DNA from: Protonemura montana
Lineage: Eukaryota; Arthropoda; Insecta; Plecoptera; Nemouridae
Assembly (NCBI GenBank): GCA_947568835.1
Contig: OX387602.1
Location: 15,799,021-15,863,020, forward strand
Reading direction: 5' to 3'
DNA: 64,000 bases
This document shows positions 1 through 10,799 of the stretch, one piece after another; position 1 is the stretch's first letter, and every line of letters starts with the position of its first letter. A model generated the notes under the pieces. The model was not told where the DNA came from. It did no database searches and saw only the letters and a program-made list of their open reading frames with translations. Position numbers and translations under genes: made by a program.

Positions 1-226
1 GAATCCAAGAATTGTCCATCGCAAGACGTTTCAAATTGAAAAGAAATTATTGATGCCAGTAAAAAAAATTTGAAATTTTATTAATATTCATTAGTAAGTT
101 TTTTTTATGCTTTAGGACTAAGTATTTGTTTAATAGATTAACACTGTCGCTGTAAACAATATCCATGTAATTTCAATTTCCGTATACAACTGGCGATGTG
201 ACAATGAATGCGATGAAACAACTCAC

Positions 227-1946
227 ATGTATTTGACGACGTGGTCCATAAGATTTGCAATGGGTGGCCCTTCGGCAGGGCTGTGCTCGTACGTGATCCC
301 AACTCCGCCCTCTGTTCCGACAACAAACTGAATGGTCTTGTCGAACCAGCGATTGCCAGCGTTGGCTTTGCTGCCGCATCCATGCACCATCTGGAGTGCA
401 GCTGCGGTCTGCGTGTTGGGTGCACCCATAGGAGGGTTTGCCCCGTCGAGGCACATCAAAAACAACGACGTCTTGATCTCGTGCAGTGCGCGCCGGTTTG
501 GCTCGTCACCTGTTACAGGGAGAAGGCAGACTCAGGTTTATGAAACATGGAGAATTCAGATGTTATTGATAGTGTATTCCACGCTTACTATGAATGACAA
601 AGCAAGAATGCCTTTTTGTATATTTCTTTTCTTCAACAACATATCTAATCAAGCTGGTTTTGTTAGCAAAGCTTATTAACACGTACACACTGAAAAAAAT
701 ATTGTGTGGCACTGGCAATTTGCAAACTCTCAATGAACATCAAAACTCTAAGGCATGGAAAGCAATTGGTGGGTCTTACAGGAGAGAAGGTGGTATGCCT
801 GGCCCCAGATGTCTCGGTGTTCGGAAGTAAGAATCCCAAGGGGCGGAGCCTTAATAGAAGATTTTTGAACAACCTGCTGTAGCTGAGACAAGATTTGAGC
901 CTCACTCAATGGTCTTGATGCTCCTACAGTCACCTTGAATAACTGAAAACCACATTTATGCTTTAGTATAGATTAATACAAACAATTAAACTAACAAACT
1001 TGGTGGATATTTTCTCACATGGTTGTTGTGGGCAACAATAATGTGGCCTGGCGGATTGTTGCGGTCCAGAAATGTGAGTCTATCCCGTTTCAAACCAGGA
1101 ATACGACAAGTTCCAAAGACTTTGTAATACTGGGACATGTCCAGAGGATCTTTCCCCATTGATTCAGCAGGGATTTGGTTCCTAGAATAGGTTTCACAGT
1201 GTTTATTCTTAAAATATATAACTGCAAATTGGACTTGATACAGGAACTAACTCAAAAAAACTGTTCAGAAATATTTAAGCACTTAGATACCTAGCCTTGC
1301 CTCACCCATACCTAAAGATTAAATTGTCTTAACATATTCCTTACAACTGGCATACATTTGGCAACTTACGTGTCAATGAGTACTTTGTAGTCAAGGGCTC
1401 CAGCAATCATTTTTGAAGCATACTCTAGTTGTTCTGATTGCGATTTGAATTTTTGTAGAGGAAAAACAAGTCCAGGACTAGAGTAAACGACGACAGGCCA
1501 ACGAAACTCTAGGTATGCTGAACTCAACCACCAGTCGGATAACTGATGCAAAAAGTTTCAGCATTACAAACAATAAGGTGAGATTATTAGGTATGAGCTC
1601 TATCATCCCAATTAGTTACCCAATTTTCATTGCGCTCCGCTCTCTTCTGGAGAAGCCTTTGCAACTTTTCCCCGATGCCCCCTTGAACTCCAAAATCAGC
1701 AACAAGGTTCTTGGTAATTGCAAATTCACTTTCAGTGATGAGTGGCTGAACTGATTTGACATATTTTGCTAAAGTTTCTTGAAGCGGAGGGACAGGAAGT
1801 TGCGGTAATTCGACTTTCTTCTCAGTAGCTGAAGTTGCTTGAGAGGCGATATTTCGGATACCCAGCTTCTGGATGTTCAGTGGCAGTCCATTTCTTCTGA
1901 CTAGAACCTTACAGATTGGGCCCACAACTTCACGAAACTTCAACAT
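227..1946 (-). CDS. CRAT: Carnitine O-acetyltransferase, N-terminal part (gene leaves the window)
   Basis: It transfers acetyl groups between CoA and carnitine, in mitochondria and peroxisomes. Coding exons, in transcript order, are 1946–1620, 1542–1370, 1181–1019, 942–780 and 509–227. Phases fit throughout and give 369 codons plus 2 bases. All joins are GT–AG. The first exon begins after an acceptor at 1967, so a non-coding 5' exon lies further upstream. The ATG at 1946 opens a basic, amphipathic N-terminus that looks like a mitochondrial presequence. The protein follows animal CRAT throughout: YSSPGLVFP, DMSQYYKVFGTCRIPG, GILTSEHRDIW, GNRWFDKTIQF. The catalytic His is residue 351 in YEHSPAEGPP. 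The final donor at 226 shows that the C-terminal part is encoded beyond base 1. No matching exon is visible in 1–220. Sibling enzymes (ChAT, CPT) fit less well, because YEH-x3-EGPP is typical of CRAT. Confidence 0.93.
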
Positions 1947-1966
1947 CTCGTCCTCTTTAGCGTTAC

Positions 1967-3590
1967 CTATTAAAAATCGCACTGATTATTTTTAGCCCAG
2001 CCCATAATTTAGTCGCAGCTGTTACGAACAAGCCTCGTGTTTGTACCTGTCAAATTGTCAGTAAAGCTACTAAATTTGGCCCATCACCAACTACTAAGAA
2101 ATCCTTATTTAACAAGCACGAACCCAAATTAAATTTTCGTGACAAACCTTCGATTGTCATTTAAAAGATACGACGACAAATCAGTTCATTAAGTTGAGAA
2201 CGGAGGTGAAAGTCAAACCGGCCATACACGAAGTCTGCAGGAAGTAAGCCTTCGTCTCAACCTCCAATTGCTCGGATTTATTTCGAGCGCTGTATGAACA
2301 TACCGCAAAAAAATGATATGTACAAAGTAGACCCCCAACCAACCCCACCAACCAATAAAAACTCCTTCAAATTCATACCTTAATTGCACCAAAACGTAGA
2401 TAATAAATTTGGTATGACTGTAAAAATTTGGCAAAGAACCTCATCAAATTTTTTAGGAATAATACAACACATAAACAACAACCAAACTGTCGTGGTATAA
2501 TTTTTGTGCCAAGTCCCGTAAGAAAAAAATACTAGCTTTAGAGAAAATCAGGCTACTCTATTGCTAAAATCGGCTACAATAGTTCAGAAAAACTCTGAAC
2601 TAAACAAATGTATCTATTTAATGTCTGAATTTTAACAACCTGTATGTACCATGACTTATTCTTATAACAAATATTGTGTTGTTCAACAAGAATAAGTATA
2701 TTTATTATTATTATTATTTAAGTATACAAAATCTGAAATGTCTGTAAATTTTGAATCGCTTCAAAACTTTTTGATCGATATTGCTGAAAAATGCAGGATG
2801 TAAAATAAAAGTTCTGAACGCAAAAAATGTGCTATGCAAATTTCGTGCAAATCGGAGCAAAGCGTTGGGGCGCTAAAGTGCGAAAAATAATACAATACAC
2901 ACTCACACAGGGGTTGGCGGGGGTACCTCCTTGAACATTCTCAAACTGTCTGTGAATCTTGGACTGTCGAACTGTCATGGTCTTAATTTTTTCCCCAGCT
3001 CTGGAAACAAGGGTTTAGCCAAAAATAAAACCAACGATAGTTTGATATGTTTTTCTATTATCTATGACATTTTTAATGTATTCTCCTCCACCCCCACCCC
3101 CCTTAATCTTCGAGCAAATGCATTGAAACTTAATATTTGTAAATTTTAGCCTATTTTCCAGGGCTGGGCCAAAAACTGAGACCACAACAGTTCGATAGTA
3201 GGTCTGTACTTTTTGGCGTAAATATTGGAGGAATTTTTTGGTGTAGCAAATTTTGTATTCATCATTTTTGTTGCGATGTGTTACTTTAGTTTGCGAAGGA
3301 ATTCCGAGCAATCATGGACGGAACACTCACCTTTGTTGATGACTAGCGCCAGTCGTGGTGTTGGTGCATGCTGGTGGTACATACTGACATTGGCAGATGG
3401 CGCAATCTCTATTACGACATGTGCCGGCGCCCTTTACGCTCACATGAGTTTCTAACCTCTTGACCAAAGATCTTGACTTGACTTTGCTCTTGACCGTACG
3501 GCTGTCATTGTGTGTCTTCTCGGAGTAATATAAGTCGACCAGTACCGCCACGGAAGCTTATCAGTTATTTTGGAAATTAATCTTGTGATA
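1967..3590. other. Intergenic region between divergent CRAT and Prx6
   Basis: This 1.6-kb spacer separates two genes transcribed away from each other. It should hold the CRAT 5' exon and promoter (the acceptor at 1967 needs an upstream exon) and the Prx6 promoter near 3,500–3,590. The rest is AT-rich. It has a C-rich stretch near 3,088–3,103 and a short ATT microsatellite near 2,700. No supported coding exon or known repeat was seen. Confidence 0.5.
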
Positions 3591-4669
3591 ATGAAGCTAG
3601 GCGATATTTTTCCTAATTTTGAGGCGGATAGCACCGTTGGCCGTATTAAATTCCACGAATGGTTGGGAAATTCGTAAGTATTTTCATCCTGGATGAAATT
3701 CATGTAGATCATACTTGCCTATCAGTGGGTATCTTTTTTTTAAGTTTAAAATCACATCAAAATATAATTTTCTCTTCCATTGCCAGATGGGGTATATTGT
3801 TTTCACACCCATCAGACTACACACCTGTCTGCACAACAGAGCTTGGTCGCGTTGCAAAGTTAGCACCGGAGTTTGCTAAGCGTGGAGTGAAATTGATTGC
3901 TCTATCCTGTGACTCTGTTCTTTCACATAACGGATGGATACGAGTAAGTGTTTTTAACTTAAGCTGTTACTTGTGTATTATAGTATTTGATCACATTATG
4001 GATGTAAGCTACATTAATTAATTTGGTATGTTTTTAGGACATCCAAAGTTTCTCCCAATTGTCTGACGGAGACTTTCCATTCCCAATAATAGCTGATGAA
4101 TCACGTACACTTGCGGTTGAGTTGGGCATGATTGATCCAATGGAGTTCGACAGCCATGGGCTTCCACTTACCTGTCGAGCAGTATTCATTGTTGCCCCAG
4201 ATAAGAAGCTTCGCCTTTCTATTCTTTATCCAGCTACATTAGGACGCAACTTTAGGTAACAGTTCTTAATGAGCATCAGTCATCAATTCTGTGAATTCTT
4301 AAAAAATATTAGACAATAGTTTCAACTCTCTCTCTCAAAGTGTCTTCCAATGCAGTTTTTAAATTAAATACAAATAATTTACAGCGAAATCTTGAGGACT
4401 GTCGACTCACTGCAGCTGACTGATACGAAGAAGGTGGCTACCCCAGCTGATTGGACGGTGAGAATCATGTTGTCACCTTTCTTGTGGCTCCTGCTGATAC
4501 CCTACATCATATATGGGGCTAACTACTTTTTTTGTCCTAGAATGGTGAAGACTGCATGGTCTTGCCAACCGTTACGCCTGAGCAAGCGCAGGCCCTCTTT
4601 CCAAAGGGGATCGTGCAGCTATCGGTTCCGTCTGGCAAATCGTACTTGAGAATTACTCCACAGCCGTGA
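3591..4669 (+). CDS. Prx6: 1-Cys peroxiredoxin, Prx6 type
   Basis: It reduces H2O2 and lipid hydroperoxides, usually in the cytosol. Five exons, 3591–3673, 3787–3943, 4038–4255, 4385–4457 and 4541–4669, join in frame into a 219-residue protein. That is the usual length for the family. The peroxidatic cysteine is Cys43 in [10 protein letters not shown]. The arginine-bearing YPATLGRNF block and the C-terminal [13 protein letters not shown] close the family signature. The GxSxG-like GNSWG at residues 26–30, linked to phospholipase activity in vertebrate PRDX6, is kept. A poly(A) signal AATAAA lies at 4866–4871. A paralogue at 11.6–16.8 kb shares three of the four intron positions, so the two are tandem duplicates. 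Only the intron at 3944–4037 is unique to this copy. Confidence 0.96.
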
Positions 4670-5070
4670 TTTAGTATCATGCACACAAAGCACCATTAAT
4701 CCACAATAACATCATTTTAATTGCCACTACAATTTGAACATGTAGAAGTTTGCTAAGCTGTAAAGTAAGAGAATGATTGTTCACCTCCAATAATTAATGA
4801 TTTAAAATGGAACAAAACTAACCTTTTTTAAGCAAATGTGATTACTAGTACTTAACTTCTTTAAAAATAAATCTTATGGTTTCCAAGTTCTAATTGTTGG
4901 CATTTTCTTTGATATTGCAGCCCTACAAAGTGGTTTTCTAAGGAAATGCAGCTCTAGGCAAAGGCAACAAGTGGCGCATAGTTTTTAGATTTAACAAAAA
5001 ATTAGCTTATGACAAAAAGAATCAATTTTTTTTTGTGGATTCCAAAGTTTTACTTAACTCAATTTTTATC
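4670..5070. other. Prx6 3' UTR and spacer
   Basis: The probable Prx6 3' UTR runs to the AATAAA at 4866–4871. AT-rich sequence follows up to the 5S-derived SINE. Nothing else was recognised. Confidence 0.5.
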
Positions 5071-5465
5071 GATCGCTGCAAGACCAAGTGGTCTGGCATG
5101 TTGGAAACACCTGTTTTCGTTTGATCACCGAAGTTAAGCAAAACTGCGGTGGGTCAGGAATTGAATAGGTGACCATCATTCACGTAACCAATTTTATTCG
5201 GGAGGAAGGTTGGAGGGATGAAAGTTAGTACAGCAACTTCATTCGCCTTACTTATCAACCTCTCGGCAGCATGGATTTGTGGAAGAATCCTGTTGTTCGC
5301 GTTGTACCGTCTTTCAGAAGGGAAGTTATGTCGGTGGTCCCCTTCGCGCTCTTCGACAGGAGTAGGCTACGTGCCCGCATTTGGTTTACCCTTCTCCCCT
5401 CCACCCTCTAGGCTAGGATAGGTTCATCGTCATCCTCAAAATCATCCACTCATCACAAACACTAT
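5071..5465 (+). repeat. 5S-rRNA-derived SINE, copy 1
   Basis: The first ~105 bases resemble the 5S rRNA internal promoter region. Around 5135–5165 they read CACCGAAGTTAAGCA, followed by a degraded match to the rest and ending AATAGGTGACC (5S: GGATGGGTGACC). An unrelated body of about 290 bases follows. The same head and body recur in inverted orientation at about 8160–8520, so this is a dispersed repeat and not a stray 5S pseudogene. A 5S head plus a unique body is the design of SINE3-class elements. The 3' boundary is approximate and no clean target-site duplication was found. Confidence 0.72.
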
Positions 5466-6520
5466 TTGTCAAAACCAGTTTTCAAGTTGTCAGTTGTCAA
5501 AACAGTGGGTCGTTAAACCCCCAATAATCATCATCAATCGCTGCGTTGACATGAGGACTTAAGACTCTTGTTTTGGGCTCGGATATCTCTTGGTGTTGTA
5601 CAACTCCATTTTTGTCATTACAGAACATAGTGTAATGCTTCATGTGAACTTGATTTAATCAGTGAAACAATAAGTTATAAGTTATTGACCCTGATTATTT
5701 TGTTTAGATGCATTTCGGATGCTTGAACTAGGTAATTGTTATAATATTATGTGGTTCTTTTGTTATCGGAACATTGTCAGGACTGCTCAAACCTCTGAAG
5801 AAGTAACTAGTATATTTTACGAAACGTCGGGAAATTTAGTAGCCCTTTACTTAGCATTCAAAACCCAGTTCAAATAGTTTTTCTAAAAACTTGTGCTAAG
5901 GATAAATCAAATAGACATGAGTCTAAAACCCATAATAAGTTAGTAATTCACATTGACGAACATATGATTTCTTTGTTAGAAATCACACAAATTAGCGTTT
6001 TTTAGAAAAAAGTTCTCTTAATTTTGTTTATGTTACCCATGCATTGATAAATCAGAATTTTTATTTCTAGTTTTTCAAAATATTTTTTGTGGTTTATGTT
6101 TATATTTGTTAGTCTGAATTGGAATTTGTATTAAAAAAGGGAATTGCAATCTTAATTTTAAAAACTTTTGGATTTGAATTGAAAAAGGAATCTTTATTTC
6201 TCAAAAATTGGAATTGGAATCAGTATTGAAATGTATAACAATTCTGACCCCCCTGACCCAACAGGAAATTCCTTTGAATTGTAGACTTTAATTCATAAAA
6301 TGCAACATTTAGATGACAGATAGGTACCAAAACAATTTCAAGGGTATTAACTGTAAAGAAAAACACCGGCCGCTCGCTGTATGTGTGATATCGGCCGTGG
6401 CCACCCCATGAGAAGCGACCACGGCCGCTGCCCCCTGATCCTTGCTGCCCAGGGACAGGAGCATCCTGCCACCGCCCATTCGTTCCCTGCTGTCAGGGGG
6501 CAGGTGTGTCACGCCGCCCC
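5466..6520. other. Spacer between copy 1 SINE and Prosα6 3' end
   Basis: AT-rich non-coding DNA. AATAAA on the minus strand at 6198–6193 could serve Prosα6. The 160 bases before 6521 are GC-rich and probably Prosα6 3' UTR. No gene or known repeat was recognised. Confidence 0.45.
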
Positions 6521-9308
6521 CTACTCGGTATCCATGGCGACCTCGGGGCGGGGGTCGGTGGGGTCGACTTCCCCCTGAGGGGGCGGCTGGGGTGCAGGAT
6601 CATCGTCGGCAGGCTCAGTGGCTCCGCCTCTCTTCTCCTCGCCTTCGATCAGTGCCAGGTATGAAGCCGTGTCACCTTCATCTAGTACTTTGAAGGGTGT
6701 CCCTTTGCCCACTATTCCAATGGAAACATTCTGCAATAAATAAAATAGGGAGGCATATAGTTGGTTATGATTAATTATGCTAGAGTTTTTTTTAATTATA
6801 AGCAGGCATTTATATGTGTTGACACTGGAATCCATCGGTGACAGCTGTCGTAAGCTTCTTATGTCAAATGAAACAAAATCTGGCAATTTACCAACTTAAG
6901 CATGGTATTCATAAAATAGCCAGAGAAGCTGGCTAACTAGGATCAGCAACCTCCCTCTTACTAAAGCTGAAATTCAGCCAGGAGGTGACCGGTTATTTTC
7001 TCATTATATATTATTATTATTTTTGGGTACACAAATAATTTTAATAATTTTAGAATATATATCTGGGAAATAAGAGAGGATTTAGGATGAAATCTTATTT
7101 AAATTGCAAACGCTTGCAATGGGCGGGGTATTTTATTATTATCAACACTATAACCGTCTCAAAAATTGATGCCCAAACGCGGACTCAAACCCCGATCTCC
7201 ACCTATCGCGGGTGTTGCTCTAACCATTGAGCTACCTGGACACTGGCTTGTTGAGACGATTTTAGTTACAGCAATTAATCCAACGTCAAATTGGAGTTAT
7301 TCGAGTTTGACAGGTTGTGACGTGATATAGCGTCACTAGAATCAGAGTGACTGTGAGTATTCACAGCCTCTTGGTTCTACTCCTTGGAGAACTGCCATTC
7401 TCATCAAATACACTAAAATTGTCTCAACAAGCCAGTGTCCAAGTAGCTCAATGGTTCAGAGCAACACCCGCGATAGGTGGAGATCGGGGTTCGAGTCTGC
7501 GTTTGGGCATCAATTTTTGAGACGGTTATAGTGTTGATAATAATAAAAAAAGAGAGGATTTGTTTATTTAAAATGTGCAAAAATTGCAAGCAGTTTTAAT
7601 TCGATAAAAAAGTAAGCCTCTCTGACTGGAAAATAATAGTTGGAAGTCAGACTGCAGGTAGATTGAGCTGAGAATAAAAATCAGTAAAACACCTGCAAAG
7701 CAATGCAAGCACTCCCATTCATGTTGCTTACCTTGTTGCTGAGCTCAACCTCATTGGGCAGGGTATCACGCAGAGCACGGAGGCCGTGCTTGATAAGCTC
7801 TCCGAGGTCGCAGTCAGGGAATTCGTCAAGCCGCTTCTCCAAGTATGTGCGGGCGCTCTGAGAACGAGACCCGACTGCCATCGCCTTGCAGTCGAAATAG
7901 TTTGCCGAAGGGCATGTCTGGTAAACATGCGGGCCCTTGTCCTGTATAAGGGAAAACAACGGAGTTAGAAAGAATTACATCTTACATCCTGACCATGAAG
8001 TGGGGATAATATTAACTGTGGCTTTTAAGTAATCAATATGTTATGGTTTCAGAAAATGTCCATTTTAATAACAGTTTTGTCCAGATCACTTTATAGAGTA
8101 TACATCTTTAAACTCTTGGAATAAACCATTTATTGATCGATATTTATATATTTTAGATATTTATTGCGTTGGTGAGTGCGTGGATGATGATGACTCCCTA
8201 GAAGGGAGGGGATGAAACCTGGTGCCTAAAAGGAGCTGCCTACTCCTGTCAAAGAGCATGAAGGGGACCACTGGCACTACATCCATTCCGAAGGACTGCA
8301 CAACGCGAACATCAGATTTTTCCACAAACCCATGCTGTCAAGAGGTTGATAAACAAGGTGAATAAAGTTGATGTACTAACTTTAATCCTTTCAACCTCTC
8401 TCCCAAAAAGAACTGGTCATGTGTATTATGGTCACTCATCCAATACCTGACTAGTGTTGCTGAACTTTGGTGATCTCATGAAAACTGGTATTTTCAACTT
8501 GCCATACAGTTCTACAGTTCTGTGTATAATCCATGTGACAATAGAGTGACCTAAATGGTATTTAATATAACCCATATAAGAGGTGACTTACATCGTATCC
8601 AGCTACTAGAAGACCAACTCCATATGGTCTCCTATCATAACGCTGCGTGCAAACTTGAAGTTTGTTTCCAAGAGCAGTTATCAAGCGCGTAATCGGCAGC
8701 AATGAATCATGAGCGTATTTGTAGTTGAGACATTCAGTTCTCATCCAACGGCTCAACATACGAGCATCAGCTGTAAGTCCAGCAATTGTTATTCCTAAGT
8801 GTGCATCAATCGGAATGATTTTCTTTTGGTGAGAAGACAGTTCTGACGAAGCTCGCTTCAGTGCAATCAGCACGGCATGGGTCTTGCTCTTCAGACCTAC
8901 AGTGGCTGAGCCTAGCTTAACGGCTTCCATCGCGTACTCCACTTGATGGATGCGTCCCTGAGGACTCCACACCGTAACGTCGCTGTCATATTGGTTGCGG
9001 AACTGAAAGAAAGTTAGGTTAGAATGAAGAATAAATATATTATTTAATTAAATCAAACCAAACCTATTTATTTGTTAAGCCGATTGCATGTCTAATGCAA
9101 ACTCAGCGCGGTTTACTCCCCGTTACGTTAAAAAAGGCAGAAATAATAAGTGTAATTTCGGCTTGTCATGATGGAACTTGGGAAATATCAGGGGTATCAG
9201 AGTTTTATGATGATTTCATAAGATATGTGACTTTAAAATGAATTCAAACGTATCGTATTTTGGTGACACGTGATAAATTAAGATGATTTCTAAAACCAAA
9301 CGCACCAT
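6521..9308 (-). CDS. Prosα6: Proteasome 20S subunit α1 (Prosα6/PSMA1)
   Basis: This is a non-catalytic α-ring subunit of the 20S proteasome core. Exons in transcript order are 9002–8592, 7941–7732 and 6730–6521 (stop TAG at 6523–6521). All three start and end in phase 0. The first of them opens with [15 protein letters not shown], where homologues read MFRNQYD, so the start Met must sit on an upstream exon. ATG at 9308–9306 followed directly by a GTGCGT donor is the best candidate, which gives 277 residues (human 263, Drosophila about 279). The α-type N-terminal signature, [26 protein letters not shown] and [11 protein letters not shown] are all present, with a divergent acidic tail. The intron between exons 2 and 3 holds a 5S-type SINE. 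The intron between exons 3 and 4 holds the inverted tRNA-SINE pair. The 9308 start is inference; the rest is firm. Confidence 0.94.
7131..7265 (-). repeat. tRNA-derived SINE, left (inverted) arm
   Basis: On the minus strand this carries a tRNA-type A box (TAGCTCAATGG) and a degenerate B box (GTTTGAGTC), about 35 bases apart. It ends in an AATAATAAAA-type tail. It is the reverse complement of 7413–7548 with about six differences. It lies in the last intron of Prosα6. Confidence 0.7.
7413..7548 (+). repeat. tRNA-derived SINE, right arm
   Basis: The A box TAGCTCAATGG is at 7444–7454 and an intact B box GTTCGAGTC is at 7489–7497. A TTGATAATAATAAAA-like tail follows. It forms a 135-base inverted repeat with the left arm across a 147-base spacer. 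An 11-base direct repeat (AGAGAGGATTT) occurs at 7073–7083 and 7551–7561 and brackets the pair, possibly a target-site duplication. No functional tRNA is predicted: there is no acceptor stem, and the anticodon loop lacks U33. Confidence 0.72.
8160..8520 (-). repeat. 5S-rRNA-derived SINE, copy 2
   Basis: Read on the minus strand, the head (about 8520–8410) matches insect-type 5S rRNA even better than copy 1. It has AAATACCAGTTTTCATGAG, then GATCACCAAAGTTCAGCAAC and GGATGAGTGACC. The body then follows copy 1 (CAACCTCTTGACAGCATGGG; CCCCTTCATGCTCTTTGACA). It lies in the Prosα6 intron between exons 2 and 3, antisense to copy 1 but in the same direction as the host gene. The two copies are clearly diverged, so insertion is not recent. 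End points are approximate. Confidence 0.72.
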
Positions 9309-9602
9309 TTTTACTAAATTCGGATACCAGTTGATGTCTAAAACAGACAATCACTTTCCAGTCACTCTACTATTCCCCGTGCCGGCGTCCCAGGTGGCAG
9401 CACTCTAGGTCATTTTGCTGGCGGGCGCTATGAGAACACATTTTTTACGATTTTCTTTTAATAATGATGCTTCTAATCACGAGTTCGCTCGAAGGGTATA
9501 AAATACTTTTAGGAGAACGCTCGTTTCCGAGCAACGCAACCACCAGCCAAGAAGTTCATTCCAAAACCGTCCAAATTCCCAATATAACTAGACATTCACA
9601 TA
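9309..9602. promoter_or_regulatory. Shared promoter region, Prosα6 and F-box gene
   Basis: The region separates two head-to-head genes whose proposed start codons are 294 bases apart. The plus-strand gene has a TATA box (see 9497–9503). The minus side, toward Prosα6, has no TATA box that I can see. Confidence 0.5.
9497..9503 (+). promoter_or_regulatory. TATA box of the F-box gene
   Basis: TATAAAA lies about 105 bases upstream of the ATG at 9603, with a GGG just before it. Transcription would start near 9,525–9,535 and give a short unspliced leader. It is the clearest TATA box in front of any gene in this window. Confidence 0.55.
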
Positions 9603-10799
9603 ATGGTAAATATTGCAGAGTTGCCACAAAATGTCTTGGTAAAAATCTTAAGTTTCATAAAGTATTATCAATTAGTCTCCCTTCGAAGAGTCTCTCAATC
9701 ATTTTGTGCTTTATGCAGCGACATTCTCAACACCGCATTTCTCAACCTAGAACCAATCCTCCAATCTCAAGTGCAAGATGTCCAGAACGAGATCAAATTC
9801 ATTGAGTGCCCAAAACTTTTGCCGTCCATCCATTTCCGCTACAAGATCGTGCAGATCTTAGAACGTGAACACAGAGCTTTGCTCACTGTTTGCGGCCGTC
9901 ACGTGAGAAGCGGTACCTATTGCTTCGTCGGAGGCACCCTTCTCGATTACTTCTACAAGCTAGCGGCAATGCGCGACTACGACAAATGCGAAACACTCGA
10001 GCGCAGCGTCACCGTCCAACTTTTCCTGCTCTGCGAGGACTTTGCCGATTTCTTTGAGGAGTACGTCGAGCCGAACCTCGATAGCAACCACTCTCTGCTA
10101 GGCACCAAGATCGTGGACCTAATGGACTGTTTTCTCGACTCCAACTACCACCTCAAAGTCAATCTGGGCGACGACGGTTGTTCCTCCCACGTCGCCGGCG
10201 GCTACGAGGTGTACAGCTCGGCGGAAGGCATCTCTTCGCCTCCACTGGCCAAATCACCGGTTGCCGAGACGAATAAAGTAGATGTCACTAGACTGGTGCG
10301 ATACTTGCGCAACACCGTTCGCTGGCATAACCTCTGCCACTGCATCGACGCCACGAGCAAAAAGACGCGCGTCAACAAACAGCGACGCCGACGCCTCTGC
10401 CTCGACCTGCCCGGCAGCGTCGAAGAGGATGTCGACCGCGGTGACCAGATGCAGCAGAAGGTGTTTAAGAGGATCGGATGTCGCGGGGAGGGCAAGGGTT
10501 ACAAACATGGGCTGGCGTGCTCGTTGGACCTGCGCTGTATGAATGAGCTCGCGCCTCGACGCACAGCGTCGTCGATGACGACGTCGACGATATGCAACAG
10601 GTCGGAGGTACCAGAGATTGCGACGCACGTAGGACCGAAACCAGTGTACGAGTTCACGATGAAACTGAACGTGAGGTATTCGGCAGTGGAGGACATCGAT
10701 GAGGTTACTAAAGAGGTAGAGATCCAGCTGCATGAGACTGAGAAGCTTTTCTTCATGGTGGAGCACACCGTTGATTTGGCAGACCCCGAAAAGGTTTAG
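9603..10799 (+). CDS. Intronless F-box protein, FBXO28-like layout
   Basis: This single-exon ORF of 398 residues probably encodes a substrate adaptor of an SCF ubiquitin ligase. An F-box is visible at residues 5–45 (ELPQNVLVKILSFI, LVSLRRVSQSF). A helical segment follows and then CFVGGTLLDYFYKLA at about residue 107. That stretch lines up with CFIPGKVTDEIFRVL of the FBXO28 gene in this same window, so it may be a very diverged intronless relative. The middle (about 250–290) is rich in basic residues and the C-terminus is acidic. The TATA box, lack of introns and GC-richer coding sequence set it apart from its intron-rich neighbours. An ATTAAA signal lies at 10952–10957. The ortholog was not identified, and the FBXO28 link is inference from a short alignment. 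Confidence 0.82.
   Translation: MVNIAELPQNVLVKILSFIKYYQLVSLRRVSQSFCALCSDILNTAFLNLEPILQSQVQDVQNEIKFIECPKLLPSIHFRYKIVQILEREHRALLTVCGRHVRSGTYCFVGGTLLDYFYKLAAMRDYDKCETLERSVTVQLFLLCEDFADFFEEYVEPNLDSNHSLLGTKIVDLMDCFLDSNYHLKVNLGDDGCSSHVAGGYEVYSSAEGISSPPLAKSPVAETNKVDVTRLVRYLRNTVRWHNLCHCIDATSKKTRVNKQRRRRLCLDLPGSVEEDVDRGDQMQQKVFKRIGCRGEGKGYKHGLACSLDLRCMNELAPRRTASSMTTSTICNRSEVPEIATHVGPKPVYEFTMKLNVRYSAVEDIDEVTKEVEIQLHETEKLFFMVEHTVDLADPEKV

Noticed and set aside
5071-5180. A 5S rRNA gene or pseudogene
   Set aside because: The similarity is partial and fused to a body that recurs with the same head at 8.2–8.5 kb, so it is a SINE head.
7131-7265. A functional tRNA gene
   Set aside because: It has A and B boxes only. 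There is no acceptor stem, the anticodon loop does not fit, and a mirror copy with the same non-tRNA tail shows it is a SINE.
10254-10766. 170-codon ORF antisense to the F-box gene
   Set aside because: It is a shadow of the GC-rich plus-strand coding frame.
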